Shown piece after piece: positions 26,082 to 34,543 of a DNA stretch of 64,000 nucleotides. Source of the stretch: Arthrobacter silvisoli (lineage in GTDB: Bacteria > Actinomycetota > Actinomycetes > Actinomycetales > Micrococcaceae); assembly GCF_003369445.1 (NCBI RefSeq), contig NZ_QRCU01000059.1, forward strand, positions 62,001 through 126,000, in the 5' to 3' direction. Under the pieces are notes generated by a model that worked only from the letters and a program-made list of their open reading frames with translations, had not been told where the DNA came from and did not search any database. The translations under genes and the position numbers were made by a program. The first letter of the stretch is position 1. Each line of letters starts with the position of its first letter.

Positions 26082-27089
26082 CTACCCGTGCAGCGTCCGG
26101 TACGCCCGTTCCGCCGCGGGGTGCAGGGGGATGCCCGCCGTGTTGATCAGGGTGTCCGGGCTGAGGAACTGCACCCCGGCACTGGTCTGGGGAACAAGGT
26201 CGCCGGCTCGCGTGACCAGCAGTTCCACGGTCCGCTCCACGGTGCGGTCGTCCAGGTCCCGCCGGCAGAGCAGCAGGTTGGCTACGCCCACGGTCCACAC
26301 CGCGGGGGCGCCGTCGTAGCTGTTCTCCGGGATGAGGACGCGGTCGTAGAAGGGGCCGAACCGTGCGCGCATCGGGCGGATCATCCCCGACAGCTCGAGG
26401 AACGAGAGCCCGAGGTCCTTGTTCAGCGCCGCGATCGCGGCCGTGGGCACGCCACCGGACCAGAACAGCGCATCCACCGTCCCCGCCCGCAGAGCGGCCA
26501 GGCCCGTGTTCAACCCCAGGCTCTGTTCCCGGGGCGGATGCTTCGAGAACGCTTCCCGCCCGGCGCCTGCCCCGAACGTTTCCAGGATCCGGCGCGCCGT
26601 CAGGGACGTCCCGGAGCGGGACTCGCCTGTGCCGACCGTCCTCCCGGCGAGTTCGCCGAGACTGCGGATCCCGCTGTCCTCGCGGACGATGCAGTGCACA
26701 TAGTTTTCGTAGACCTTCCCGACGGCGGCCATCGCCGCTGATGTGTCGGTTGCCGGAACCGCCTCGGCCGCGGCGTCGGCCAGCGCAATCGCGAACGTCG
26801 CCTTGCCTGCCCTGAGCAGTTCCAGGTTTTCCAGGCTGCCTCCGGTGGTCAGCGGTTCGGCCTTCCCGGCCACGCCTTCCCGCTGCAGGGCGCCGGCCAG
26901 CAGGGTGGCGAACTCGAGGTAGAAGCCGCCGCTTTCGCCGCCGGCAACCGTGATGCTTTGTGGTCCGCCCGCCGGGGTGCACGACGCAATTACGGGCAGC
27001 GCCACGCCCGCGAGCCCGGCGGTGAGGCCCGCCCGCAGCGCAGAAGCCAGTACGGTCCGGCGGGACACGTCCGTTCTTGGCTCAGTCAT
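26082..27089 (-). CDS. TAXI-family TRAP solute-binding protein (lipoprotein)
   Basis: A 335-aa extracytoplasmic ligand-binding protein. The N-terminus has SRRTVLASAL (Tat-like) and a lipobox (VIASC, Cys37). The TAXI family is indicated by the start of the mature domain (ITVAGGESGGFYLEFATLLAGAL), GGSLENLELL and the VDALFWSGGVP region. Its ATG overlaps the end of the histidine kinase gene by 8 nt. No TRAP membrane subunits are nearby, so it probably presents a ligand to the sensor kinase rather than to a TRAP transporter. The ligand may be a dicarboxylate or another organic acid. Confidence 0.88.
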   Translation of the reverse strand: MTEPRTDVSRRTVLASALRAGLTAGLAGVALPVIASCTPAGGPQSITVAGGESGGFYLEFATLLAGALQREGVAGKAEPLTTGGSLENLELLRAGKATFAIALADAAAEAVPATDTSAAMAAVGKVYENYVHCIVREDSGIRSLGELAGRTVGTGESRSGTSLTARRILETFGAGAGREAFSKHPPREQSLGLNTGLAALRAGTVDALFWSGGVPTAAIAALNKDLGLSFLELSGMIRPMRARFGPFYDRVLIPENSYDGAPAVWTVGVANLLLCRRDLDDRTVERTVELLVTRAGDLVPQTSAGVQFLSPDTLINTAGIPLHPAAERAYRTLHG

Positions 27090-28500
27090 CGCCGGCTCCC
27101 GGGAACTCCAGCCGTGCCCGCAGCCCGCCGCCGGGGTTCTCCTCCAGCACCAGGCGCCCGCCGTTGGCTTTCGCCAACCGGTCGACGATCGTCATGCCGA
27201 GCCCGGTGCCGCGGATCGCCCGGTGCTCCGGCGACCGCCAGAAACGCGAGGTGGCAGCGGCCCGGTCTTCGGCGCGCAGGCCGGGGCCGCCGTCGGACAC
27301 TTCGATGGAAACGGAACCGTCCCGCCCGCGGAGGGCCACCATCACGGTGGTGCCGGGGGCGTACTTGATGGCGTTGGCGAGGAGCTCGTCCACCATGTGC
27401 GCCAACTCGGCAGGCTTGCAGCGCAGGCGCGGTGCCGGCCTGCTGTTCAATTCGGGGCTGGTTTCCAAGACGAGGACGACGCCGGCCGCTTCCGCCGCGG
27501 GCCGCGCCCGGTCCGTCTCCTCCTGGAGCACCGTGAAGGGATCGGTGTCCGGGACCTCCGCGTCCGGCGCCGCCGGCCCGCCGCTCTGCTGCTCCGACGC
27601 CCGGTGTTCGGCGGACGCGAGCCGCAGCACGCCGTCGAGGATTTCCTCCACCCGTTCCAGCTCGGCGGTGACGTCCGCCGCGGCGGCTTGCTCCTCTGCT
27701 GAGCGGAGCCTGAGCTGGAGGAGGTCCAGCCGCAGCCGCAGGGCACCCACGGGATTCCGGAGCTGGTGGGAGGTGTCGGCGATGAGCAGGCGCTGCGACT
27801 CCATGCTTTCGCTCACGGCCTGCGCCATCCGGCTGAAGCTGCGGCTCAGCTCCCTTAGCTCCGGCGGGCCGGCCTCGGGCAGCCGCGCGGTCCTGCCGCG
27901 GGCGGCAAGTTCCTGCGCGGCCGAGTTCAGCCGGTGCACCGGGCGCAACACCCACGCCGTCACGCGCGCGGCGCCGAGCAGGAGCAGCAGCCAGAGCACC
28001 ACAGCGCCGAGGCCCACCAGCAGGTACCGTTCGCGCAGTTGCTGCCGGGCGGCGTCGAGCTTCACCTCCAGCACCGCTTCGCCGAGCACCTGGCTGGCCG
28101 GCCCGAAGGACCGGGAAATATACGCTGCCCCGGAGCCGAACGCCTGCACGGGCGGCAGGGTGGTGTTGCTGAGGTTCAGGCTGGCCTGCCCGACGGCGCT
28201 GCGCACTTCCGGCCGCTCGTCGTCGAGGCTGCCGGACCGCAGCGTCCCGGATGGCAGGCGGATGAGGACACCTTCGCCGTACAGGGCGGAGTACCGGTCC
28301 ATGTCGCCCTGAAGCTGGCCGGAATCGCCGTCGAGGGCGGCGTCGTAGGCGAGCTGGGCGAAGCGGTTGAGTGCCGACACCCGGTTGATCTGCACCTCCT
28401 GGGCCAGTTCCCGGCTGGCGGAGCTCAGGATCGCCGCGGCCACCACCACCACCAGCAGCGCGGCCAGCACCCCCAGGGTGCCTAAAACCCGTAGCCTCAC
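27082..28500 (-). CDS. Two-component sensor histidine kinase
   Basis: A 472-aa membrane kinase: TM1 about residues 8-25, an extracytoplasmic domain of about 135 residues, TM2 about 160-178, a HAMP linker, HisKA with phospho-acceptor His245 (DTSHQLRNPVG), and an ATPase domain with N-box DELLANAIKYAP and G-boxes DGGPGLRAED and GTGLGMTIV. Between them lies an acidic linker (about residues 305-325). GTG start overlaps the response-regulator stop by 4 nt, and the kinase stop overlaps the TAXI gene by 8 nt, so the three form one operon. Confidence 0.94.
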   Translation of the reverse strand: MRLRVLGTLGVLAALLVVVVAAAILSSASRELAQEVQINRVSALNRFAQLAYDAALDGDSGQLQGDMDRYSALYGEGVLIRLPSGTLRSGSLDDERPEVRSAVGQASLNLSNTTLPPVQAFGSGAAYISRSFGPASQVLGEAVLEVKLDAARQQLRERYLLVGLGAVVLWLLLLLGAARVTAWVLRPVHRLNSAAQELAARGRTARLPEAGPPELRELSRSFSRMAQAVSESMESQRLLIADTSHQLRNPVGALRLRLDLLQLRLRSAEEQAAAADVTAELERVEEILDGVLRLASAEHRASEQQSGGPAAPDAEVPDTDPFTVLQEETDRARPAAEAAGVVLVLETSPELNSRPAPRLRCKPAELAHMVDELLANAIKYAPGTTVMVALRGRDGSVSIEVSDGGPGLRAEDRAAATSRFWRSPEHRAIRGTGLGMTIVDRLAKANGGRLVLEENPGGGLRARLEFPGAGDD

Positions 28501-29165
28501 GCCGGTTCCGCTTCGATGCGGTAACCCACGCCCCGGACGTTGATGATGAAACCGGGCAGGCCCAGCTTCGAACGCAGCCCCGTGAGGTGGACGTCCAGTG
28601 CGCGGGACGAGGCGAGGAACGCGTCACCCCAGAGGGCGTCGAGGATCTGCTCGCGGGTCACCACCGAGCCGGCGTTCCGGGCGAGCAGCGCCAGCAGCTC
28701 GAACTCCGTGGCGGTCAGCTGCAGTTCGCGGGAGCCGACGACGGCGACGCGGCGGTCGAGGTCGACGTCGAGTTCGCCGATCACGAGGGAGTGTGGACGG
28801 TTGCCGGCCGCTTTGGCGACCCGCCGGGTGACGGCTTCGATGCGGGCGAGGAGTTCAACGAGCTTCACGGGTTTCACGAGGTAGTCGTCGGCGCCCGAGC
28901 GGAGACCCAGGACTACGCTGCGTTCGTCGTCGCGGGCCGTGAGGATCAGGATGGGGGAGTCCGTCACCTGGCGGAGTTTGCGCAGCAGCTCGAGGCCGTC
29001 GATGTCCGGAAGGCCCAGGTCCATGAGGATCACTTCGTAGTCCCGGTGGACCAGGAGGGCGTCGGCGCCGCGGGCCACCCGATGCGGTTTGTGCCCGGCG
29101 GAGACGACGGCCGCGACAAGTGCCGATGCCATCGCATCGTCGTCTTCGACGATCAGCACGCGCAT
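28497..29165 (-). CDS. Two-component response regulator, OmpR/PhoB family
   Basis: A 222-aa regulator: receiver domain with acidic pocket (EDDD, residues 7-10), phospho-acceptor Asp49 (ILMDLGLPDIDG), Thr76 and Lys98 (YLVKPVKL), followed by a winged-helix DNA-binding domain (residues about 128-220) ending in RGVGYRIE. GGAGG precedes the ATG. First gene of the regulator/kinase/TAXI operon and divergent from the MHS transporter gene, which is its most likely target. Confidence 0.95.
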   Translation of the reverse strand: MRVLIVEDDDAMASALVAAVVSAGHKPHRVARGADALLVHRDYEVILMDLGLPDIDGLELLRKLRQVTDSPILILTARDDERSVVLGLRSGADDYLVKPVKLVELLARIEAVTRRVAKAAGNRPHSLVIGELDVDLDRRVAVVGSRELQLTATEFELLALLARNAGSVVTREQILDALWGDAFLASSRALDVHLTGLRSKLGLPGFIINVRGVGYRIEAEPA

Positions 29166-29345
29166 TGCCTAGTCCTCCGCTGTTCGGTTCCTCGGCTGTC
29201 CGGTTCCCGCGGATTCGGCCGCAGGGTGGTCCGTTTGGACCTTACCGCCTTCGCGGTTCTTTTGCTGCCGGTCTTGCTTCCGGGCTGCTTTCGGGCTGCT
29301 TCGGGTCTTACTGAGGGACGACGCCTTTCCGGGCGGCGGCCGATT

Positions 29346-29362
29346 CCTAAGGAAGTGTTAGG
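29346..29362. promoter_or_regulatory. CCTAA-N7-TTAGG inverted repeat in divergent gap
   Basis: In the 303-nt gap between the response regulator and the MHS transporter, CCTAA (29346-29350) and TTAGG (29358-29362) form an inverted repeat about 107 nt before the transporter start. It is the most AT-rich part of the gap and a candidate response-regulator site. The rest of the gap (29166-29330) holds GC-rich imperfect repeats of TCGGGCTGCT. Confidence 0.4.
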
Positions 29363-29468
29363 AAATGCCTTCCGGCGTGGATGTGCCCGGAATCACGAAC
29401 TAGTTTGGCGGGTGGACTTATGCAGTAAACGGTTGCCGATGGCGGCGCCACGCAAGGAAGGTTCATCG

Positions 29469-30884
29469 ATGAGCACTCAGCACACAGCGCCCCCAAACGG
29501 ATCGGCGCAGGACGGATCGGCGCAGGACGGATCGGCACAGACCGAGTCAGCCCAGACGCGCCGGGCCGTGGGCAACATCCTCAAGGGCTCCGCAGGCAAC
29601 CTGGTGGAGTGGTACGACCTGTACGTCTACACGGTCTTCGCCGCCTACTTCCAGGCCCATTTCTTCAACTCCAAGGACGAACTGCAGGCCGGCCTCGAAG
29701 CGATGGCCGTCTTCTCGACGTCGTTCCTCATGCGCCCGCTCGGCAGCTGGTTCTTCGGCCGCTACGCCGACCGCAAGGGCCGCAAGGCCGCGTTGACCCT
29801 CAGCGTGACCATGATGTCGATCGGGTCCTTCGGCATCGCGATCCTGCCCACCACCCAGGAAATCGGCATCTGGGCTCTGGTCCTGCTGATCTTCATCCGG
29901 GTGCTGCAGGGCTTCTCGGTGGGCGGCGAATACGGCACGAGCGCCACGTACATGTCCGAAGCCGCGACCGCCAAGCGCCGTGGCTTCTTCTCCAGCTTCC
30001 AGTACGTCACCCTGGTGGGCGGCCAGATGCTGGCCCTGCTGGTGCTGGTCATCCTGCAGAACACCATGGGCAAGGAGGCCCTGACCGGCTGGGGCTGGCG
30101 CATTCCGTTCGCAATTGGCGGCGTGGCAGCCCTGGTGGTCCTTTGGCTCCGCCGCTCCATGGAGGAGACGGTTTCGGCTGACCAGATCCGTGCCGCCCAC
30201 GTCCGCGTGGAAGGCGAACCCCAGCCGGGCACCATGAAGCTGCTGTTGACCAAGCACTGGAAGCCGTTGCTGGTCTGCGTCGGCCTCACCATGGGCGGCA
30301 CGATGGCCTTCTACACCTACACCAACTTCATCCTGAAGTTCATGAACGATACTTCCGGGATCGCCAAGACGGACACTTCGGTGATCAACTTCTGGGCACT
30401 GTTCATTTTCATGCTGCTGCAGCCCGTGTACGGGCTGATCTCGGACAAGATCGGCCGCAAGCCGTTGCTCGTGTGGTTCGGCGTGACCGGCGTCCTCTTC
30501 ACTTGGCCGCTGCTTTCCACCCTGGCCGGCACCAAGGATCCCTTCACGGCGTTCCTGCTGATGATGGGCGGGCTGCTGATCGTGGGCGGCTACACCTCCA
30601 TCAACGCCCTGGTGAAGGCCGAACTCTTCCCGGCGTCCATCCGTGCCCTCGGCGTCGGCCTGGGATACGCGATTGCCAACTCCCTCTTCGGCGGCACGGT
30701 TCCGCTGATCGGGGCCGCGTTCCAGAAGGCCGGCCGCGAGGACCTCTTCTTCACCTACGTGACAGTGGCGATCTTCCTGTCCCTGCTGGTCTACGTCTTC
30801 GCCCTGAAGAACAAGAAGGCCACGCACCTGGATACCGAGCAGGGCGACGCCTTCGAAAAGAAGGAACTCGTCGACGCCGCGTAA
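29469..30884 (+). CDS. MHS-family MFS transporter (KgtP/ProP-like)
   Basis: A 471-aa metabolite:H+ symporter with 12 predicted membrane segments. The family start NLVEWYDLYVYTVFAAYF, the loop GRYADRKGRKAAL and the GFSVGGEYGTSATYM motif of segment 5 identify the MHS branch (alpha-ketoglutarate, citrate, dicarboxylate, shikimate). The polar N-terminus contains a pentapeptide repeat (GSAQD, GSAQD, GSAQT, ESAQT). AAGGAAGG precedes ATG 29469. It is divergent from the two-component/TAXI operon and probably under its control, implying import of an organic acid. Confidence 0.92.
   Translation: MSTQHTAPPNGSAQDGSAQDGSAQTESAQTRRAVGNILKGSAGNLVEWYDLYVYTVFAAYFQAHFFNSKDELQAGLEAMAVFSTSFLMRPLGSWFFGRYADRKGRKAALTLSVTMMSIGSFGIAILPTTQEIGIWALVLLIFIRVLQGFSVGGEYGTSATYMSEAATAKRRGFFSSFQYVTLVGGQMLALLVLVILQNTMGKEALTGWGWRIPFAIGGVAALVVLWLRRSMEETVSADQIRAAHVRVEGEPQPGTMKLLLTKHWKPLLVCVGLTMGGTMAFYTYTNFILKFMNDTSGIAKTDTSVINFWALFIFMLLQPVYGLISDKIGRKPLLVWFGVTGVLFTWPLLSTLAGTKDPFTAFLLMMGGLLIVGGYTSINALVKAELFPASIRALGVGLGYAIANSLFGGTVPLIGAAFQKAGREDLFFTYVTVAIFLSLLVYVFALKNKKATHLDTEQGDAFEKKELVDAA
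29499..29543 (+). repeat. 15-bp tandem repeat inside MHS gene
   Basis: Two exact copies of GGATCGGCGCAGGAC (29499-29513, 29514-29528), a third with two mismatches (29529-29543) and a decayed fourth. It encodes the pentapeptide repeat GSAQD. Copy number could vary without frameshift. Confidence 0.9.
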
Positions 30885-30984
30885 GTCCCTTCCCAACGCT
30901 CGCAAGCTCGCGTCGGGGCCCTCGGGACGACGCCGCGTAAGTCCCTCCCCAACGCTCGCAAGCTCGCGTCGGGGCCCTCGGGAC
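30873..30984 (+). repeat. 56-bp tandem duplication spanning the stop codon
   Basis: Positions 30873-30928 and 30929-30984 are two head-to-tail copies with one mismatch. Each begins GACGCCGCGTAA, so the last codons and stop of the MHS gene are duplicated. A recent slippage or unequal-exchange event that left the protein intact. Confidence 0.93.
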
Positions 30985-31016
30985 GACGCTTAGCGCGTGC
31001 TTGAGGACTCCCTGCT

Positions 31017-31073
31017 GTGAGGCGCGCTTTGCGTCCCTTGCTGCCGCGGAAGGACGTAAAGCGGGCCTCGCAC
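31017..31073. repeat. Intergenic palindromic repeat, family B copy 1
   Basis: Arm GTGAGGCGCGCTTTGCGTCC (31017-31036) pairs with 31052-31073 with few mismatches. A related element with the same AGCGGGCCTC core is at 58007-58062. It lies between the MHS transporter and yhhQ. Confidence 0.75.
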
Positions 31074-31162
31074 GTTAGCCTGGGGGACGTCCAGTGCTAA
31101 TACAGCGGGGCGCCGTGTAGCTGCCCGGTGCCTGCGCGAACCACGACGAAACGGATGCACCC

Positions 31163-31876
31163 TTGACCACGCCTTCCGGCAGCCCTGCCCTTAGCGACCG
31201 TGCCCTGAAAGCCGCTCCGCGGTTCGCCTCGACCGGTTCCCCCTACTTCGCGATCTTCCTGGCCGTCATGGCCGTGGTGCTGATCCTGTCCAACATCGGC
31301 GCCTCCAAGGGCGTGGTGCTCGGCCCGATCGTCACTGACGGCGGCTTCTTCCTGTTCCCGCTGGCCTACATCCTGGGCGACGTGGTGAGCGAGGTCTACG
31401 GCTTCAAGGCAGCGCGGAAAGCGATCGTCACCACGTTCGCGCTCTCCGCCTTCGCTTCGCTCTGCTACTGGGTCATCATCGCGCTTCCCGGCTTCGGCGA
31501 CGAGTACGGCAACGCCAAGCAGGCTGCCATCGAGGGCGCACTCGGCCCGGTGCCGTTGATCGTGCTTGCGTCGCTCCTGGGCTTCTTCGCAGGCCAGACC
31601 ATCAACTCCTGGATCCTCGTGAAGATGAAGGAACGCAGCGGCGAAAAGTCCCTGTGGGCACGGCTCATGGGGTCCTCGGGCGCCGGCGAATTCGTGGACA
31701 CGCTGATCTTCTGCAGCATCGCGGCCTCCGTGATCGGCATCGCCGACTTCGGGACCTTCGTCAACTACGTGGTGGTGGGTTTTGTCTACAAGACCGCCGT
31801 CGAGTTCCTCTTCGTGCCCGTCACCTCGCTGGTGATCGGCTGGGTGAAGAAGCGCGAACCGAGCTACGGGGCATAG
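31163..31876 (+). CDS. yhhQ: Queuosine precursor transporter (YhhQ/QPTR family)
   Basis: A 237-aa integral membrane protein with about six membrane segments. Family marks are LSNIGASKGVVLGPIVTDGG, FPLAYILGDVVSEVYGF and the AGEFVDTLIFCSIA segment. It imports preQ0/preQ1-type precursors or queuine for tRNA modification; a tgt gene lies 3.7 kb away. TTG start at 31163; a nearby ATG at 31155 runs into a stop at once. The 278-nt upstream gap is filled by a tandem duplication and a palindromic repeat; I see no convincing preQ1 riboswitch in it. Confidence 0.9.
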   Translation: MTTPSGSPALSDRALKAAPRFASTGSPYFAIFLAVMAVVLILSNIGASKGVVLGPIVTDGGFFLFPLAYILGDVVSEVYGFKAARKAIVTTFALSAFASLCYWVIIALPGFGDEYGNAKQAAIEGALGPVPLIVLASLLGFFAGQTINSWILVKMKERSGEKSLWARLMGSSGAGEFVDTLIFCSIAASVIGIADFGTFVNYVVVGFVYKTAVEFLFVPVTSLVIGWVKKREPSYGA

Positions 31877-31987
31877 AGGCGATTCACGCCGGCCCTGGAC
31901 TCCTTGGCCCTCCGGTACAGACGGCGGTGCCGCCTACTGGCATGGACCGGGCTCACCGGCGCCAAGTCTCTTTCATGCGTGGCTGCT

Positions 31988-32665
31988 TCAGAGGGCGAGT
32001 TGGCGCAGGTGGCATTGATGAGCCAGCTCCGCGGCTTCGTCAAGGTCGTCCGTGACCTTCAGCAGACGGATGTCATCGGGGGCGATGAACCCTTGGTCCT
32101 GGAGACGCTTCTGCATCCACGACATGAGCCCTGACCAGTGGCCGGTGCCGATCAGAACCACAGGGAACTCGTGGATTTTTCCGGTCTGGAGGAGCGTCAG
32201 GGCTTCAAAGAGCTCATCCAACGTGCCGAAGCCGCCGGGGAGGACGACGAAGGCCGAGGAGTATTTGACGAACATGATTTTCCGGGCGAAGAAATAGCGG
32301 AAAGTCATGGACAGGTTCAGGTAAGGGTTGAGCGGCTGTTCCAGCGGCAGCTCAATGCCAAGGCCGACAGAGAGGCCGCCTGCTTCTGTCGCGCCGCGGT
32401 TGGCAGCCTCCATCAGGCCGGGCCCTCCGCCGGTGATGACGGCGAAGCCGGTTTCGGCAAAGCGGGACCCCAACTGGCGGGCGGTCAAGTAGAGCGGGTC
32501 TACCGGCGTCGGCCGTGAAGATCCGAAGACGGCGACTGCCTTCCCCACCCGGCCCGAGAGCAAGCGGAATCCGGCGTCAATTTCGGTCCTGATCCGCTCC
32601 ATCCGGGCGGCATCTTCGGCCGGGTCGGCCAGTACGGCGAGGAGCTCTTCATCGGTCATTTTCAT
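31988..32665 (-). CDS. LOG-family Rossmann nucleotide-binding protein
   Basis: A 225-aa member of the LOG/YvdD superfamily. Visible motifs are AVFGSSRPTP, GGGPGLMEAANRGA and the catalytic-type PGGFGTLDELFEALTLLQT. Characterised members hydrolyse nucleoside 5-prime monophosphates (cytokinin riboside phosphates in plants, AMP and others in bacteria). ATG 32665 lies 17 nt inside the end of the ABC ATPase gene; a second Met follows at 32659. Last gene of a five-gene operon. The actual substrate is unknown. Confidence 0.88.
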   Translation of the reverse strand: MKMTDEELLAVLADPAEDAARMERIRTEIDAGFRLLSGRVGKAVAVFGSSRPTPVDPLYLTARQLGSRFAETGFAVITGGGPGLMEAANRGATEAGGLSVGLGIELPLEQPLNPYLNLSMTFRYFFARKIMFVKYSSAFVVLPGGFGTLDELFEALTLLQTGKIHEFPVVLIGTGHWSGLMSWMQKRLQDQGFIAPDDIRLLKVTDDLDEAAELAHQCHLRQLAL

Positions 32666-33392
32666 GGGAACGCGGCTCCGGAGCGTGCATGCGGCAGTGC
32701 TGGTCGTGCTCACCGGGTTCTTCTGCAGTGAGTCTGCCGTCTTCAATGGTGACGACCCGCTTGGCTGCGACGCGCAGGCGCTGGTCGTGGCTGACGATGA
32801 TGACAGCCCTGTTTTCGATGCAGGCCGTCTGGCACAGGAGGAGGGTGACGTCCCGGCCGGTCTTCCCGTCGAGGTTTGCGGTCGGTTCATCGGCGAGGAT
32901 CAACCGGGGCTCGTTCGCGAGGGACCGTGCGATAGCTACCCGCTGTTTCTCGCCGCCGGAGAGGTCCCTCGGAAGACTGCGCAGACGATGTCCGAGCTGG
33001 AGTTGTTCCAGGGCCGCGCGTGCCTTCATCCGTGCCTGTTTCCTGCCCGCGCCCGCGGCGATCAGGGGCATCATGACGTTTTCCTCCGCAGTCAGGGCCG
33101 AGAGCAGATTGAAGGTCTGGAAAACGAATCCGAACTCGCGCAGGCGCATGGCCGACAACTGGGAAGGGCCGAGGTCCGCCGTGTCCCGTCCGGCGATGAG
33201 GATCCGTCCCCCGGTGGGACGCATGAGGGTTCCGATCATGGACAACAACGTTGTCTTTCCGGATCCGGACGGACCCATCACCAGCACAATGTCCCCCGCA
33301 TCGACAGTGAGGGATACGTGCTCCACGGCGGCGACCGCCGTGTGGCCGGTTCCGAAGGTCTTGCTCACGTCCTGGACAGCGACAACGCTCAT
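32649..33392 (-). CDS. ABC transporter ATP-binding protein (MacB/LolD type)
   Basis: A 247-aa ATPase: Walker A GPSGSGKTT (residues 40-48), Q-loop in FGFVFQTFNLLSALT, signature LSGGEKQRVAIA, Walker B LILADEPT, switch His in VIIVSHD. Its ATG overlaps the stop of the FtsX-type permease (ATGA, 33389-33392), so the two form the exporter. The family moves lipids, lipoproteins, peptides or drugs outward, or transmits mechanical work across the membrane. The C-terminal tail is His-rich (EHDQHCRMHAPE), which is unusual and may bind metal. Confidence 0.93.
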   Translation of the reverse strand: MSVVAVQDVSKTFGTGHTAVAAVEHVSLTVDAGDIVLVMGPSGSGKTTLLSMIGTLMRPTGGRILIAGRDTADLGPSQLSAMRLREFGFVFQTFNLLSALTAEENVMMPLIAAGAGRKQARMKARAALEQLQLGHRLRSLPRDLSGGEKQRVAIARSLANEPRLILADEPTANLDGKTGRDVTLLLCQTACIENRAVIIVSHDQRLRVAAKRVVTIEDGRLTAEEPGEHDQHCRMHAPEPRSHENDR

Positions 33393-34495
33393 GATCGGAA
33401 CACCTCGGCCGGGTCGATACGGGCCAGGCGCCGGACCGGCAGCAGCGAGGACACCACGGCCATGGCCACGGTGACGGCGAAAATCCAGCCGGCATCCCAC
33501 CAGCGGATTTCCGTGATGAACTCCGGCACGTAGCTTCCGGCGGCCGCGCTGACGGCCAGGGCCAGGCCGGCACCGAGGAGATAGCCGAGAACCGCTGCGG
33601 TGATCGCCTGTTCCACGACGACGGCGTAGAGCTGCAGGTTTGTCACCCCGATGGCCTTCAGGACCCCGTATTCCCGGGCCTTTTCGATAGTCGAGGTGAA
33701 GATGGTCAGGCCGATGACGGTCATGCCCACGGCGATGCCGATCAGCAGCAGCACCAGGATGATGGGCAGGAACGTGTCCCTGACGATGTTCGTGTTGTTT
33801 TCCACGAACCTGTCCTTGGTGATGGCGTCCACCGCAGGGTCGGCCTCGATCCGTTCAGCGACGTCGCCCGCGTTGCTGCCGGCCTTGACGGTCACGAGGA
33901 AGAAATTGGTTGCACCGGGAAGCTGGAGAATGCTCTCTGCGTCCTCTTTGGTGGTGAACGCGAAGGAGAAGCTGAGGATGTATCCGCCTTCCGAATAGCC
34001 AGCCACCTTCAGGGTGCGGCCCGCAAGCGGGATGCTGTCGCCGATGCGCAGGTTTTCGCTGCGCGCCACCACCCGGTCGATGATGATCTCGCCCTTGCCG
34101 GGCACGGGCTTTCCTTCCACGACCCGGGCGGGTGCCCCGACGTTGTTTTCCGTGTCATCGGCGATGACATAGAGATTGATGTCCCTGCCGTTGTGTTCGA
34201 AAGCGACCCTGCGGCCGCTGAACGGCTTTGCGGCAGCGACGCCGTCTACGGTGGCGATGCGCTCGCCGACGGTCAGCGGAAGCACCGAGGGTGTATGGAA
34301 CATATCGGTGGCGCCCGTCTGGGTGATCCAGTAATCGGCCGGAACGGTGCGGATATACTCGCCGATCTTATTGCTCCAGCCCTGATACAGGCCCTGGATG
34401 CTCATGATCAGCAGAACGCTGAAGGCGACCCCGCCAACGCTGATCAGGAGCCGGGTCTTCTCTTGGACCAGGTTCTTCAAGGCCAAGAACAGCAT
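33389..34495 (-). CDS. ABC transporter permease, FtsX/MacB domain
   Basis: A 368-aa permease: one N-terminal membrane helix (about residues 14-36), a large extracellular domain (about 40-235) of the MacB periplasmic-core type, and three C-terminal helices containing the FtsX motif EKAREYGVLKAIGVTN. It ends in the conserved RRLARIDPAEVFR. This is the membrane half of a type VII ABC exporter or mechanotransmitter with the ATPase encoded immediately downstream. It lies 48 nt after the ICMT-like gene. Confidence 0.92.
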   Translation of the reverse strand: MLFLALKNLVQEKTRLLISVGGVAFSVLLIMSIQGLYQGWSNKIGEYIRTVPADYWITQTGATDMFHTPSVLPLTVGERIATVDGVAAAKPFSGRRVAFEHNGRDINLYVIADDTENNVGAPARVVEGKPVPGKGEIIIDRVVARSENLRIGDSIPLAGRTLKVAGYSEGGYILSFSFAFTTKEDAESILQLPGATNFFLVTVKAGSNAGDVAERIEADPAVDAITKDRFVENNTNIVRDTFLPIILVLLLIGIAVGMTVIGLTIFTSTIEKAREYGVLKAIGVTNLQLYAVVVEQAITAAVLGYLLGAGLALAVSAAAGSYVPEFITEIRWWDAGWIFAVTVAMAVVSSLLPVRRLARIDPAEVFRS

Positions 34496-34543
34496 GCCCC
34501 TTTGCCTCCGCCCGCTCCGGATCCGCGGCCGTTCCCGCAGCCG

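Noticed and set aside
31074..31162. preQ1 riboswitch ahead of yhhQ
   Set aside because: I could not find a convincing pseudoknot core; the leader is mostly duplicated and palindromic repeat sequence.
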